DNA of 40,570 nucleotides from Clostridium tyrobutyricum DSM 2637 = ATCC 25755 = JCM 11008 (GCF_000359585.1 NZ_APMH01000036.1:1-40570); one strand, 5' to 3'. Shown: positions 7,137 through 17,285, numbered from the stretch's first letter. Notes: generated from the sequence alone by a model not told the origin. Numbers and translations: made by a program.

Positions 7137-7628
7137 GTGAACATAGGGATAAATATTATAAATGAGTTATTAGTAGATACTTTTAATGATATATTGGAAA
7201 TAGAACAGAAATCTATTCAGTATATGAATTTTAAGGATCTATCTATTTCAGAAGTACATACTATAGATGCCATAGGAATGTATGATCCTAAAAGGATGAC
7301 AGAAATAGCAGGTAAACTTGATATAACATTGGGAACACTAACTATCGCCATAAATCATCTAGTAAAAAAAGAATATGTAATTAGAAAAAGAAGTGATATA
7401 GATAGACGAATTGTATATATAAGTTTAACTAAAAAGGGTGAACTTGCTTATAGAATTCATCAAAAGTTCCATCAGGATATGATTAATGAATGTGTAAAGG
7501 AATTGAGTGAAAGTGAAAAGAAAATTTTAATCCAATCACTTAAAAAATTAACCCATTTTTTCAAATCAAAATACAATGTTGAAAATTTAAAAAATAAGTA
7601 TGTTAAGAGAAGGGGAAGAGATGAATAA
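7137..7628 (+). CDS. fabT: MarR-family repressor of fatty-acid synthesis (FabT)
   Basis: A 163-residue winged-helix regulator. The core IDAIGMYDPKRMTEIAGKLDITLGTLTIAINHLVKKEYVIRKR holds the recognition helix, and the wing SDIDRRIVYISLTKKG is typical of MarR proteins. Position between the nitronate monooxygenase-like gene and fabH identifies it as FabT, which in streptococci represses fab genes using acyl-ACP as corepressor. TTG 7134 is an alternative start, but AAGGGTGA (7124-7131) is better placed for GTG 7137. Its 3' end overlaps fabH by 8 nt. The operator at 5971-5983 predicts that it represses its own operon. Confidence 0.87.
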   Translation: MNIGINIINELLVDTFNDILEIEQKSIQYMNFKDLSISEVHTIDAIGMYDPKRMTEIAGKLDITLGTLTIAINHLVKKEYVIRKRSDIDRRIVYISLTKKGELAYRIHQKFHQDMINECVKELSESEKKILIQSLKKLTHFFKSKYNVENLKNKYVKRRGRDE

Positions 7629-8595
7629 GGTGAAAATTGCCGGTACTGGCAGTTATGTACCAGACAATATAGTAACAAATGATGACCTGAGCAGACTGGT
7701 AGATACTAACGATGAGTGGATAAAAAGTAGAACAGGTATAATAACTAGGAGAATTTCACAAGGTGAAGATACATCACAAATAGCTACTAAAGCAGCATTA
7801 AAGGCTATGGAAAAGGCCAAAGTACTTCCTGGTGATATTGATTTTATAATAGTAGCCACTGCTACTCCTGACAATTTTATACCATCAACGGCTTGTATGA
7901 TACAAAATAACATAGAAGCTATAAACGCAACTTGTTTTGATGTATCTGCTGCTTGTTCTGGATTTATATATGCAATGGACATTGCAACTCAATTTATAAA
8001 AACTGGGAGAGCCAACAAGGTTTTGATTATAGGTGCAGAAACTCTTTCGAAGATACTTGATTGGAAAGATAGAAGTACCTGTATTTTATTTGGAGATGGA
8101 GCGGCAGCAGCTGTATTGAAATCTGGAGATGAAGATGGAATAATTTCAACTTATACGGGGTCGGATGGACGTTTGGGAGATGCACTTACTTGCCGTGCAG
8201 TTTCTGTCAATAATCCTTATGTAGATAAAGAGGCAGAAAAGTTCAATCCAGTAGTTAAAATGGATGGAAAAGAAATATTCAGATTTGCAGTAAAGATAAT
8301 GCAAAAAACTATAAATAAATTGCTTCATGATTCTGGATGCTCAATAGATGAAATAGATTGTATAATACCGCATCAGGCGAATTTTAGAATAATAGAAGCT
8401 GCAGCTAAAAGATTAAATATATCTACAGATAAATTTTATATAGATTTAGATAAATATGGCAATACCTCTGCGGCCAGTATAGGGATAGCTTTTGATGAAG
8501 CCTATAGAAAAGGAATATTTAAACATGGTGATACTGTTATTTTGGTAGGATTTGGCGGCGGATTAACTTATGGGGGATCATTAATTAAAATATAA
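7621..8595 (+). CDS. fabH: 3-oxoacyl-ACP synthase III
   Basis: A 324-residue condensing enzyme that starts fatty-acid chains by joining acyl-CoA with malonyl-ACP. The catalytic triad is visible: Cys112 in VSAACSG, His251 in IPHQAN and Asn281 in YGNTSAAS. The C-terminus GFGGGLTYGGSLIKI is typical. AGGGG (7611-7615) lies 5 nt before ATG 7621, inside the fabT 3' end, so fabT and fabH are translationally coupled. Full length. Confidence 0.96.
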   Translation: MNKVKIAGTGSYVPDNIVTNDDLSRLVDTNDEWIKSRTGIITRRISQGEDTSQIATKAALKAMEKAKVLPGDIDFIIVATATPDNFIPSTACMIQNNIEAINATCFDVSAACSGFIYAMDIATQFIKTGRANKVLIIGAETLSKILDWKDRSTCILFGDGAAAAVLKSGDEDGIISTYTGSDGRLGDALTCRAVSVNNPYVDKEAEKFNPVVKMDGKEIFRFAVKIMQKTINKLLHDSGCSIDEIDCIIPHQANFRIIEAAAKRLNISTDKFYIDLDKYGNTSAASIGIAFDEAYRKGIFKHGDTVILVGFGGGLTYGGSLIKI

Positions 8596-8640
8596 AATTA
8601 GATTTATTAAAGTTATAATATATAAATAAGGAGGTACCAT

Positions 8641-9582
8641 ATGGTTAATTGCGAATTTTCTAAGATGGTAGGTATAAAATATCCCATTATACAAGGAGGT
8701 ATGGCATGGATAGCTGATAGCTCGCTGGCAGCTGCCGTATCAAATGCTGGAGGTTTGGGAATAATCACAGGAAATGCACCTCTTGATTGGGTTAGGCATG
8801 AGATAAGAAAGGCTAAAAAGCTTACAGATAAACCTTTTGGAGTAAATATAATGCTTCTCTCTGAAACAGCAGAAGAAGTAGCTAAAATGGTATGTGAAGA
8901 AGGTGTAAAAGTAGTTACTACTGGAGCAGGAAATCCAGGTAAATACATAAATATATGGAAACAAAATGACATTAAGGTTATACCAGTAGTGGCATCAGTA
9001 GCGCTTGCAAAGAGAATGGAAAGATATGGAGTGGACGCTGTTATTGCAGAGGGTTGCGAATCAGGAGGTCATGTAGGAGAACTTACTACTATGGCATTGG
9101 TACCTCAAGTTGTAGATGCAGTCAATATTCCTGTTATTGCAGCAGGTGGAATAGGTGATGGAAGAGGTGTGGCAGCGGCCTTTATGCTTGGTGCTTCTGG
9201 TGTCCAACTTGGAACTAGATTTTTGGTGGCAAAGGAATGTACAGTACGCCAGGAGTATAAAGACAGGGTTATACGTGCAAAAGATATTGATTCACAAGTT
9301 ACTGGAAGAGTAACAGGACACCCTGTAAGAGTACTTAGGAATAAGTTGACTAGAAAATTTCAGCTTTTAGAAAAAGATAATGCTCCACTTAGTGAGTATG
9401 AGAGACTTGGCAAGGGAGCACTTGTTAAAGCTGCTCGAGAAGGTGATGTTGATAATGGATCAGTTATGGCAGGGCAAATAGCTGGACTTGTAAAAAAGGA
9501 ACAAAGTGCAGATGAGATAATTCATGATATATTTTCAGAATTAGTTAATAGCTTAAATAGGTTAGAGAATATTGTTAAGTAA
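8641..9582 (+). CDS. fabK: Enoyl-ACP reductase II (FMN-dependent)
   Basis: A 313-residue FMN enzyme that reduces trans-2-enoyl-ACP in the last step of each elongation cycle. PIIQGGMAWIADSSLAAAVSNAGG is the N-terminal FMN-binding region, AEGCESGGHVGE carries the conserved His, and IAAGGIGDGRG plus GVQLGTRFLVAKEC complete the flavin pocket. The length and these motifs match streptococcal FabK. GGAGGT lies before ATG 8641. No fabI is visible in the window, so this is the only clear enoyl reductase here. Confidence 0.94.
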   Translation: MVNCEFSKMVGIKYPIIQGGMAWIADSSLAAAVSNAGGLGIITGNAPLDWVRHEIRKAKKLTDKPFGVNIMLLSETAEEVAKMVCEEGVKVVTTGAGNPGKYINIWKQNDIKVIPVVASVALAKRMERYGVDAVIAEGCESGGHVGELTTMALVPQVVDAVNIPVIAAGGIGDGRGVAAAFMLGASGVQLGTRFLVAKECTVRQEYKDRVIRAKDIDSQVTGRVTGHPVRVLRNKLTRKFQLLEKDNAPLSEYERLGKGALVKAAREGDVDNGSVMAGQIAGLVKKEQSADEIIHDIFSELVNSLNRLENIVK

Positions 9583-9600
9583 AAGTTTTGGGAGGATAAT

Positions 9601-10536
9601 ATGGGAAAAGTAGCATTTTTATTTTCAGGACAGGGAGCTCAATACACAGGTATGGGAAAAGATCTTTATGAAAATGTAAAGCCTTCAAGAGAAGTATTTG
9701 AGAGTGCAGATGAGGCATTAGGATTTTCTATAAGCAGTATGTGTTTTTCAGGTCCCAAAGAACAACTAGATAAAACAGAAAATACCCAACCTGCAATTTT
9801 GACAACCAGTATTGCAGCACTTAGAGCTTTGGAACAGTATGGAATAAAACCTGATATTGCAGCAGGGTTAAGTCTTGGAGAATATTCAGCTTTGGTTTTA
9901 AGTGGAGCATTTAATTTTAAGGATGCTGTAGTACTGGTTAAAAAGAGAGGTAAGTATATGCAGGAGGCAGTTCCTCAAGGAGTAGGAGCTATGTCGGCTA
10001 TAATAGGATTAAAAGTTCCTCAGGTTGAAAGTATATGTAATGATTGCTCTGATTCAGGAATAGTTGAAATAGCCAACTTAAATTGTCCTGGTCAGATTGC
10101 AATTTCAGGAGAAGAGGCAGCAGTAAAAAAAGCTTCTAAGATGGCAATTGAAAGAGGAGCAAGAAAAGCTGTAGAACTTCATGTAAGTGGCCCATTTCAT
10201 ACATCTATGATGAAACCTGCAGCACAAAAGTTAGAAGTAGAACTTAAAAATATAAATATTTCAAGGATTGATGTTCCTGTAATTACAAATGTTACAGGTG
10301 AAATAATAGAAGATATAAGTGATGTAAGGACACTTCTAAAAAAACAGGTTATGAGTACAGTTTATTTTGAAAAGACTATAAAAAACATGATGAACATGGG
10401 TGTTGACACGTTTATAGAAATAGGACCTGGAAAAGTATTGAGCAGTTTTGTAAGAAGAGTAAATAGAAAAGTTACCATACTAAACGTTCAGGATATAGAT
10501 TCCTTAAATTCAACAATAGAAAAATTAAATAATTAG
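9601..10536 (+). CDS. fabD: Malonyl-CoA:ACP transacylase
   Basis: A 311-residue transferase that loads malonyl groups onto ACP. FSGQGAQYTGMG (8-19) is the oxyanion region, Ser91 lies in GLSLGEYS, and His200 in SGPFHTSMM completes the dyad. GGGAGG lies about 6 nt upstream of ATG 9601. Only 18 bp follow fabK, consistent with one operon. Confidence 0.95.
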   Translation: MGKVAFLFSGQGAQYTGMGKDLYENVKPSREVFESADEALGFSISSMCFSGPKEQLDKTENTQPAILTTSIAALRALEQYGIKPDIAAGLSLGEYSALVLSGAFNFKDAVVLVKKRGKYMQEAVPQGVGAMSAIIGLKVPQVESICNDCSDSGIVEIANLNCPGQIAISGEEAAVKKASKMAIERGARKAVELHVSGPFHTSMMKPAAQKLEVELKNINISRIDVPVITNVTGEIIEDISDVRTLLKKQVMSTVYFEKTIKNMMNMGVDTFIEIGPGKVLSSFVRRVNRKVTILNVQDIDSLNSTIEKLNN

Positions 10537-10551
10537 ATTGGAGAAATTTAA

Positions 10552-11298
10552 ATGGAAGGTATAAAAGGAAAAGTAGCTGTAGTTACAGGGGCTGCTAAAG
10601 GTATTGGTAGAGCCATTGCATTGAGACTCGCAAAAGAAGGAGCTAATATAGTAATAAATTATAGAAGTGATTCAGAGTCTTTAAAAGAACTTGTAAGTGA
10701 GATTGAAAGCTTTGGAAGCAAAGTTGTAACGGCACGTGGAGATGTAAGCTCATTCTCTGATGCTAAAAATATTATGGAAAAGGCAGTAGACGCATTTCAA
10801 ACAATAGATATACTTGTAAACAATGCTGGAATAACAAGAGATGGATTGATGCTTAGAATGAAAGAAGAAGATTTTGATAGAGTTATTGAAGTGAATTTAA
10901 AAGGGGCTTTTAATTGTATAAGGCACGTATCCCCTATCATGGTTAAAAAAAGAACTGGAAAGATAATAAATATATCTTCGGTAGTAGGTATAACAGGTAA
11001 TGCTGGCCAAGTAAATTATTCTGCAGCAAAGGCTGGTATAATTGGATTAACTAAGTCTGCTGCAAGAGAACTTGCTTCAAGAAAGATAAACGTCAATGCA
11101 GTGGCTCCTGGATTTATAAATACAAGCATGACAGAAATATTACCACAAAAGACAAAGGAAAATATTTTAAATAGTATACCATTAAAAAGAATTGGAAGCC
11201 CAGAAGATATAGCAAATACAGTAGCATTTTTGGCATCCAGCAATGCAGATTATATTACTGGTCAGGTAATAAATATAGATGGTGGAATGGTAATGTAG
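10552..11298 (+). CDS. fabG: 3-oxoacyl-ACP reductase (SDR family)
   Basis: A 248-residue short-chain dehydrogenase that reduces 3-oxoacyl-ACP with NADPH. TGAAKGIGRA (12-21) is the cofactor loop, NNAG (90-93) is conserved, and the catalytic set is Ser142/143, Tyr156 and Lys160 (NYSAAK). The C-terminus YITGQVINIDGGMVM is typical of FabG. Starts 15 bp after fabD. Confidence 0.95.
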   Translation: MEGIKGKVAVVTGAAKGIGRAIALRLAKEGANIVINYRSDSESLKELVSEIESFGSKVVTARGDVSSFSDAKNIMEKAVDAFQTIDILVNNAGITRDGLMLRMKEEDFDRVIEVNLKGAFNCIRHVSPIMVKKRTGKIINISSVVGITGNAGQVNYSAAKAGIIGLTKSAARELASRKINVNAVAPGFINTSMTEILPQKTKENILNSIPLKRIGSPEDIANTVAFLASSNADYITGQVINIDGGMVM

Positions 11299-11340
11299 AG
11301 TACTGAATGATAAAATATTATTTAGAGGTTGGTGAAATAT

Positions 11341-12579
11341 ATGAAAAACAGGGTTGTAATTACAGGTCTTGGAGCAATTACACCAGTAGGAAATAATGTA
11401 GATACCTTTTGGAATAACATAAAAAATGGAGTCTGCGGAATAGATTTTATTAAGGCTTTTGATACAAGTGAATTTAAAGCTAAGGTTGCAGCAGAAGTTA
11501 AGGATTTCAATCCTACTGATTTTTTAGATAGAAGAGAATCAAGACGATTGGATAGATTTGCACAATTTGCTCTTGCAGCGGCAAGTGAGGCAGTTAAGGA
11601 CTCCAAATTGGATCTAGACAGTTTGGATAAAGAAAGATTTGGGGTTGTAGTAGGTTCCGGAATTGGAGGAATAGGAACTTTGGAAAAACAGGACAGGACA
11701 CTTATAGACAAAGGTCCAAATAGGGTGCATCCATTGTTTATTCCAATGATTATAAGTAATATGGCTGCTGGTAACATTGCTATAAAGTTTGGAGCTAAAG
11801 GTGTATGCACTAATGTAGTCACGGCTTGTGCAACAGGCACTAATTGTATAGGAGAAGCCTATAGGATGATTCAAAACGGTATTGCCGATGTTATAATTGC
11901 AGGTGGAACAGAGGCATGTGTTACTCCTCTTTCTATAGCCGGATTTGTATCTTTAACTGCACTTAGCAAAAGTGATGATCCCAAAAGGGCTTCCATTCCG
12001 TTCGACAAGGATAGAAATGGATTTGTCATGGGTGAAGGATCAGGAATTGTTATATTGGAATCCATGGATCATGCTAAAAAAAGAAATGCAAAAATATATT
12101 CAGAAGTAGTTGGATATGGTTCTACTTGTGATGCTTACCACATAACATCTGTAGATCCTCTTGGTGCAGGAGCAGCAAATGCTATGAATATAGCTATTGA
12201 GGAAGCAGGAATAGATAAAAAGGAAGTATCTTATATAAATGCACATGGTACCAGTACTGCATCAAATGATAGTGGTGAGACTAAAGCTATAAAAAGACTA
12301 TTTGGGGATGCTGCATATAACATACCAGTAAGTTCAACTAAGTCCATGACAGGACATTTACTAGGTGCTGCAGGAGCTATAGAAGCTATAGTGTGTGTTA
12401 AGTCTATTCAAGATGATTTTATTCCGCCTACCGTAGGTTACAAGGAAAAAGATGAGGAATGTGATTTGGATTATGTCCCTAATGTTGGCAGAGAAATCAA
12501 AGTAGAATATGCCATGTCAAATTCATTTGGATTTGGTGGACATAATGCAGTAATCTTATTAAAAAAATGGAGTGAGTAA
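11341..12579 (+). CDS. fabF: 3-oxoacyl-ACP synthase II
   Basis: A 412-residue condensing enzyme that elongates acyl-ACP with malonyl-ACP. Cys163 (TACATGTN), His302 (NAHGTST) and His339 (TGHLLGAAGA) form the KAS II triad. A TTG at 11329 and GTG at 11332 lie in frame upstream, but GGTTGGTG (11327-11334) is placed as the SD for ATG 11341, which gives the expected MKNRVVITGLG N-terminus. Its end overlaps the region where accB starts. Confidence 0.95.
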   Translation: MKNRVVITGLGAITPVGNNVDTFWNNIKNGVCGIDFIKAFDTSEFKAKVAAEVKDFNPTDFLDRRESRRLDRFAQFALAAASEAVKDSKLDLDSLDKERFGVVVGSGIGGIGTLEKQDRTLIDKGPNRVHPLFIPMIISNMAAGNIAIKFGAKGVCTNVVTACATGTNCIGEAYRMIQNGIADVIIAGGTEACVTPLSIAGFVSLTALSKSDDPKRASIPFDKDRNGFVMGEGSGIVILESMDHAKKRNAKIYSEVVGYGSTCDAYHITSVDPLGAGAANAMNIAIEEAGIDKKEVSYINAHGTSTASNDSGETKAIKRLFGDAAYNIPVSSTKSMTGHLLGAAGAIEAIVCVKSIQDDFIPPTVGYKEKDEECDLDYVPNVGREIKVEYAMSNSFGFGGHNAVILLKKWSE

Positions 12580-12580
12580 T

Positions 12581-13078
12581 TTGGATTTTAAAGCAATTGA
12601 AGAGATGATACATACTATGGATAGTTCAAGTCTTGGATACTTAGAAGTCAATTGGCAGGATATTTCCATAGTTATGAAAAAAAAGGGTGAGTCTGGTTTA
12701 ATAAAATTAAGTAATTCAGATAACAATTTGGAAGAATTAAAAGATCAAGTTAAAAAGGTTAAAGAATCTAAAAATGATAATGAAGATACAAAAGATACTC
12801 CAAATATTAATCAGGAAGTCAAGCAAGATGACAATATAAAGGAAATAGCAGCGCCTATAGTCGGTACATTTTATAGTAAGTCAGGACCTGATAAACCAGA
12901 TTATGTGTCTATAGGAGATAAAGTTAAAAAGGGAGACACTCTTTGCATAATAGAAGCCATGAAGATTATGAATGAGATACAAAGCGATGTTGATGGAGAA
13001 ATTGTGGAGGTTGTTGCCAAAAATCAGGATATGGTAGAATATGGTCAGACATTATTTAAAATAAAACTTAATAGCTAA
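12581..13078 (+). CDS. accB: Biotin carboxyl carrier protein of acetyl-CoA carboxylase
   Basis: A 165-residue BCCP that carries carboxybiotin between AccC and AccAD. The C-terminal biotinyl domain (about 88-163) holds the biotin site Lys128 in [11 protein letters not shown]; the usual Met or Leu after the Lys is Ile. A charged linker (about 45-85) is typical. The start is uncertain. TTG 12581 has GGAG (12569-12572) 8 nt upstream and gives MDFKAIEEM, so I prefer it. GTG 12572, which would overlap fabF by 8 nt, is the alternative. Confidence 0.92.
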   Translation: MDFKAIEEMIHTMDSSSLGYLEVNWQDISIVMKKKGESGLIKLSNSDNNLEELKDQVKKVKESKNDNEDTKDTPNINQEVKQDDNIKEIAAPIVGTFYSKSGPDKPDYVSIGDKVKKGDTLCIIEAMKIMNEIQSDVDGEIVEVVAKNQDMVEYGQTLFKIKLNS

Positions 13079-13089
13079 GGGGGATAATC

Positions 13090-13539
13090 ATGGAAGATCA
13101 AAATTTTAATGTGAATTTAGGTATAAAGGAAATTAAAGAGATTATTCCTCATAGATATCCCTTTTTATTAATAGATAAAGTGGAGTATATGGAACCAGGG
13201 AAAAAAGTGGTTGCCTATAAAAATGTAACTGCAAATGAATATTTTTTCCAGGGACATTTTCCACAAGAACCTGTAATGCCTGGAGTACTCATAGTGGAAG
13301 CATTAGCTCAATCTGGAGCTGTAGCTATACTTACCAAAGATGAGTTTAAGGGAAAGATAGCTTTCTTTGGCGGAATAAATAAAGCTAAATTTAGAAGAAA
13401 AGTTGTTCCTGGAGATATTTTAAGGCTTGAGGTAGAAATTATGAAAATAAAGGGCCCAGCGGGAATAGGAAAAGGCATTGCATATGTTGGAGATAAAAAA
13501 GCCGCTGAAGCGGAATTGATGTTTATGATAGGAAAATAG
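13090..13539 (+). CDS. fabZ: 3-hydroxyacyl-ACP dehydratase
   Basis: A 149-residue hot-dog-fold dehydratase that forms trans-2-enoyl-ACP. His56 in [12 protein letters not shown] and Glu70 in VEALAQSG are the catalytic pair; [11 protein letters not shown] near residue 21 is the N-terminal signature. AGGGGG precedes ATG 13090. It lies between accB and accC, the usual clostridial order. No fabA is seen. Confidence 0.95.
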   Translation: MEDQNFNVNLGIKEIKEIIPHRYPFLLIDKVEYMEPGKKVVAYKNVTANEYFFQGHFPQEPVMPGVLIVEALAQSGAVAILTKDEFKGKIAFFGGINKAKFRRKVVPGDILRLEVEIMKIKGPAGIGKGIAYVGDKKAAEAELMFMIGK

Positions 13540-13573
13540 ATAAAAACTAAAATAGTAGGAGTGAATCTTAAAA

Positions 13574-14926
13574 GTGTTTAATAAAATTTTGATTGCCAAT
13601 AGGGGTGAAATAGCAGTTAGGATCATAAGAGCATGTAGGGAAATGGGGATAGCTACAGTAGCAGTTTATTCTGAAGCAGATAAAGATGCTCTTCATGCAC
13701 AGATGGCAGATGAAGCTATCTGTATAGGTCCAGCTTCACCTAAAGATAGTTATTTAAATGTACAAAATATAATAAGTGCAACAGTTTTGTCAGGAGCACA
13801 GGCAATTCATCCTGGTTTTGGATTTTTATCTGAAAATAGTAAGTTTGCAAAGATATGTAAAGAGTGTAACATTACATTTATAGGTCCTGATCCGGAGTGT
13901 ATTGATAACATGGGAAATAAATCAAATGCCAGGGATATAATGATAAAAGCAGGAATACCTATTGTTCCAGGTTCCAAAGGAGCAATTGAAAATGAGGAAG
14001 ATCTTTTGAAAACTGCAGTACATATCGGTTATCCAGTGATGATAAAAGCATCTGCTGGAGGCGGTGGCAGGGGAATAAGAATTGTGTATGAAGAGAAGGA
14101 CATCATAAAAAATTATGAAAATGCAAAAGCAGAAGCAGAAGCATCGTTTGGAGATGGCACTATATATTTGGAAAAATTCATAGAAAAACCAAAGCATGTT
14201 GAGTTTCAAATATTAGGTGATAATTTTGGAAATATGGTATATTTAGGTGAAAGAGACTGTTCAATGCAGAGAAGAAATCAAAAGGTGATGGAAGAAGCAC
14301 CAAGTCCAATTATGACAGAAGAACTTAGGAAAATCATGGGTGAGACAGCTGTAAAGGCTGCCAAGGCTGTTTCATATAATAATGCAGGTACTATAGAATT
14401 TCTTCTTGATAAAAATAAAAACTATTACTTTATGGAAATGAACACTAGAATTCAAGTAGAGCATCCTATAACTGAAATGGTAACAGGAATAGATTTAGTA
14501 AAGGAACAGATTAAAATTGCTGCAGGAGAAAAGTTGAGTATTTCTCAACAGGATATAAATATACATGGACATTCTATAGAGTGTAGAATAAATGCAGAAG
14601 ATGTAAGCAAAAATTTTATGCCTTGTCCTGGTACTATAAAAGAATTATGTATTCCAGGAGGATTTAATGTTAGAGTAGATAGTGCTGTCTATTCAGGATA
14701 TAAGATACCTCCATTTTATGATTCTATGATAGCTAAATTAATAGTATATGGATCAGATAGACAAGAGGCAATAGATAGAATGAGAAGAGCATTGGGAGAA
14801 TTTGTTATAGGTGGGGTCAGTACTAATATAGACTTCCAATTTGATTTGCTTAACAGTGAAGAATTTGTAAAGGGAACTTATGATACAAAATATATAGAAA
14901 AATACATGAAAAATTTAAGCTACTAA
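13574..14926 (+). CDS. accC: Biotin carboxylase subunit of acetyl-CoA carboxylase
   Basis: A 450-residue ATP-grasp enzyme that carboxylates biotin on AccB using ATP and bicarbonate. KILIANRGEIAVRIIRA (4-20) is the N-terminal domain signature, Lys158 and AGGGGRG (161-167) belong to the ATP-binding loop, and MEMNTRIQVEHPITEMVTG holds metal and catalytic residues. Length is that of stand-alone AccC. The start is GTG 13574 with AGGAGTG (13557-13563) upstream. Confidence 0.95.
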   Translation: MFNKILIANRGEIAVRIIRACREMGIATVAVYSEADKDALHAQMADEAICIGPASPKDSYLNVQNIISATVLSGAQAIHPGFGFLSENSKFAKICKECNITFIGPDPECIDNMGNKSNARDIMIKAGIPIVPGSKGAIENEEDLLKTAVHIGYPVMIKASAGGGGRGIRIVYEEKDIIKNYENAKAEAEASFGDGTIYLEKFIEKPKHVEFQILGDNFGNMVYLGERDCSMQRRNQKVMEEAPSPIMTEELRKIMGETAVKAAKAVSYNNAGTIEFLLDKNKNYYFMEMNTRIQVEHPITEMVTGIDLVKEQIKIAAGEKLSISQQDINIHGHSIECRINAEDVSKNFMPCPGTIKELCIPGGFNVRVDSAVYSGYKIPPFYDSMIAKLIVYGSDRQEAIDRMRRALGEFVIGGVSTNIDFQFDLLNSEEFVKGTYDTKYIEKYMKNLSY

Positions 14927-14966
14927 AAGTATTTGTACATTACGTGGGGAAGGAGTTGAATAAAGC

Positions 14967-15842
14967 TTGTTGAATGAATTTTTTAAAAGAACAAAATATA
15001 TTACTGTAAGCCAGGAGTCTCTTAGAAATGCCGCTGAAGATTCAGATGTAAAACCATTTATACCAAATGGTATGTGGATAAAATGTAGTAAATGTAAAAG
15101 AGCTTTATATAAAAAGGATTTAGATAGAAATAATAAAGTTTGTCAGTATTGTGGTCATCATTTTAGAATGAATTCAAAAGAAAGATTAGAACTTATAATG
15201 GATAAGGATAGTTTTGAGGAATTTGATGGAAATATGGAATCTGCTAATCCTATAGCATTTAAAGGATATGAAGAAAAGATAGATACAATGAGTAAAAAGA
15301 CGGGGATGAAAGAAGCTGTAATAACTGGCAAAGGAACTATAGGAGATATGCAAACTGTAATTTGTGTTATGGACAGTAATTTTATGATGGGAAGTATGGG
15401 ATCTGTAGTTGGAGAGAAGATTACAAGGGCAGTTGAGAAAGCCATAGAAATGCATTTGCCTTTGATTATTTTTACAACCTCCGGTGGAGCAAGAATGCAG
15501 GAAGGAATATTTTCACTTATGCAGATGGCAAAAATAAGTGCTGTGCTTAATAAATTAAACAATGAAGGGTTACTGTATATATCGGTAATTACAGATCCTA
15601 CAACAGGCGGAGTTACAGCAAGTTTTGCCATGCTCGGAGATATAATTTTGGCAGAACCAAATGCCCTTATAGGTTTTGCTGGAAAAAGAGTAATAGAACA
15701 AACTATAAGGCAAAAGCTTCCAGATGGTTTCCAAAGTGCAGAATTTTTACTTCACCATGGTTTTGTAGATAGTATAGTTTCAAGGGAAAATTTGAAGAAC
15801 ACTTTAAAAAATATATTGTTTATACATGCTAGAAATAGATAG
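14967..15842 (+). CDS. accD: Acetyl-CoA carboxylase carboxyltransferase, beta subunit
   Basis: A 291-residue protein of the carboxyltransferase that moves CO2 from biotin to acetyl-CoA. A four-Cys zinc motif is clear: Cys40, Cys43, Cys59, Cys62. The crotonase-like core has [11 protein letters not shown] and [16 protein letters not shown]. Start is TTG 14967 (or the adjacent TTG 14970); AGGAG at 14951-14955 is 11 nt upstream. Pairs with AccA, encoded just downstream. Confidence 0.94.
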   Translation: MLNEFFKRTKYITVSQESLRNAAEDSDVKPFIPNGMWIKCSKCKRALYKKDLDRNNKVCQYCGHHFRMNSKERLELIMDKDSFEEFDGNMESANPIAFKGYEEKIDTMSKKTGMKEAVITGKGTIGDMQTVICVMDSNFMMGSMGSVVGEKITRAVEKAIEMHLPLIIFTTSGGARMQEGIFSLMQMAKISAVLNKLNNEGLLYISVITDPTTGGVTASFAMLGDIILAEPNALIGFAGKRVIEQTIRQKLPDGFQSAEFLLHHGFVDSIVSRENLKNTLKNILFIHARNR

Positions 15843-15871
15843 GAAAATTTAAATTGAAGGGAGGTTTTGAT

Positions 15872-16717
15872 ATGGGTAGAATTTCAAAATTACAAGATAT
15901 TTTAAATGAAAAGTTGGATACTAGAACAGCATGGCAGAAAGTAAAACTTGCTAGAATGATTGAAAGACCTACTTCTTTAGATTATATAGAAAAAATATTT
16001 GACAATTTTATGGAGTTTCATGGTGATAGATATTTTGGTGATGATCCATCAATTGTAGGTGGAATTGCACTTTTAGATGGAGAGCCAGTTACCGTAGTAG
16101 GTCAGCAGAAGGGACGAAATACCAAGGAAAATATAGAAAGAAACTTTGGTATGCCAGAGCCAGAAGGATATAGAAAAAGTTTAAGACTCATGAAGCAGGC
16201 GGAAAAATTTAACAGACCTATCATATGTTTTGTAGATACTCCCGGGGCCTTTTGTGGAATGGAAGCAGAAGAAAGAGGGCAGGGTGAGGCTATAGCAAGC
16301 AATTTGATGGAGATGTTCAACTTAAAGGTTCCTATAATATCAATAGTTATAGGAGAAGGCGGAAGTGGTGGAGCACTTGCATTTGCTGTAGCTAATTCAG
16401 TTTGGATGCTTGAAAACTCTGTTTATTCAATATTATCACCTGAAGGATTTGCTGGAATACTTTGGCGTGATGGATCTAAAGCGGAACAAGCTGCTGAAGT
16501 TATGAAATGTACTGCCAAGGACTTAAAGTATTATGGTGTAATAGAGAAAGTTTTAAAGGAACCTCAAGGTGGTGCACATAAGGACTTGGCCAAGATGGCA
16601 GCTCTTATGAAAAGTGAACTTGTAGAAAGTATAGGAATATTTAAAAAATATACTACTCAGGAGCTATTAGATCAAAGATATGATAAATTTAGAAAAATTG
16701 GAAAATATAAGGAATAA
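15872..16717 (+). CDS. accA: Acetyl-CoA carboxylase carboxyltransferase, alpha subunit
   Basis: A 281-residue alpha subunit. [38 protein letters not shown] and [11 protein letters not shown] are the conserved acetyl-CoA and oxyanion regions. AAGGGAGG (15857-15864) fixes ATG 15872; a TTG 18 bp upstream is in frame but precedes the SD. Last gene of the fab/acc operon, followed at once by a hairpin that overlaps its stop codon. Confidence 0.94.
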   Translation: MGRISKLQDILNEKLDTRTAWQKVKLARMIERPTSLDYIEKIFDNFMEFHGDRYFGDDPSIVGGIALLDGEPVTVVGQQKGRNTKENIERNFGMPEPEGYRKSLRLMKQAEKFNRPIICFVDTPGAFCGMEAEERGQGEAIASNLMEMFNLKVPIISIVIGEGGSGGALAFAVANSVWMLENSVYSILSPEGFAGILWRDGSKAEQAAEVMKCTAKDLKYYGVIEKVLKEPQGGAHKDLAKMAALMKSELVESIGIFKKYTTQELLDQRYDKFRKIGKYKE

Positions 16718-16745
16718 CTATAGATTAGGAATATCTATAGTTATT
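16713..16745. terminator. Hairpin between convergent accA and ferritin genes
   Basis: Perfect 13-bp arms AATAACTATAGAT (16713-16725) and ATCTATAGTTATT (16733-16745), loop of 7. The T tract after it is poor in both directions, so it may act as a weak bidirectional terminator or as an mRNA 3' stabiliser. Confidence 0.6.
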
Positions 16746-16763
16746 CTTAAGTAAGATACTATA

Positions 16764-17285
16764 TTAATTTGCTGCATTTGAAGTAGTAGGAGGCACGAAA
16801 GTTCTTGCCTGCAACTCTGTATCTAACATATAAAGAGCAGCTGCGTTATCTCCTATTCTCTCTAATTTTTTGATTAATTTATTAAAGGTATCCTCTTCTT
16901 CAACCTGTTCATCAATAAACCATTTGAGCAAACTCATTGTGGCATGATCTCTTTCTTCTGTTGCTATATTCATAAGGTTATAAATTCTTTTAGTAACTTT
17001 CTTTTCATGATTTAGAGCTTCCTTAAAAGCCTCAAGAATCGAACCATAATCATTGGATGGTGCTTCTATTGCTCCAATATTTATCCTGGCATCCATTTGA
17101 TTCAAAAAATTATAAAATTTGGATGTATGGAAGTTTTCCTCTTCAATCTGAACTTTGAAAAAATTTGCAAAGCCATCAAGGTCTAATGAATCACAGTATG
17201 CTTGCATTGCAAAGTATATATTTGCAGAATACATCTCGTAATTTATCTGATCATTTATAGCGGTTACAAGTCTATCACTTAACAT
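16764..17285 (-). CDS. ftnA: Ferritin
   Basis: A 173-residue non-haem ferritin that oxidises Fe2+ and stores iron in a 24-mer shell. The four-helix bundle carries ferroxidase residues: Glu17 in QINYEMYSAN, Glu49/Glu50 and His53 in IEEENFHTSKF, and the later ATEERDHATM and DEQVEEEDTF helices. Length is typical of prokaryotic ferritin. AGGGAGGG on the minus strand precedes ATG 17285. It seems to be monocistronic. Confidence 0.94.
   Translation of the reverse strand: MLSDRLVTAINDQINYEMYSANIYFAMQAYCDSLDLDGFANFFKVQIEEENFHTSKFYNFLNQMDARINIGAIEAPSNDYGSILEAFKEALNHEKKVTKRIYNLMNIATEERDHATMSLLKWFIDEQVEEEDTFNKLIKKLERIGDNAAALYMLDTELQARTFVPPTTSNAAN

Noticed and set aside
11322..12065. Minus-strand open frames opposite fabF
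   Set aside because: Serine- and proline-rich antisense translations of a conserved gene, without ribosome sites or promoter.
12572..12580. GTG 12572 as the accB start
   Set aside because: It has no SD at workable distance; TTG 12581 is 8 nt from GGAG and gives the familiar N-terminus. Kept as an alternative.
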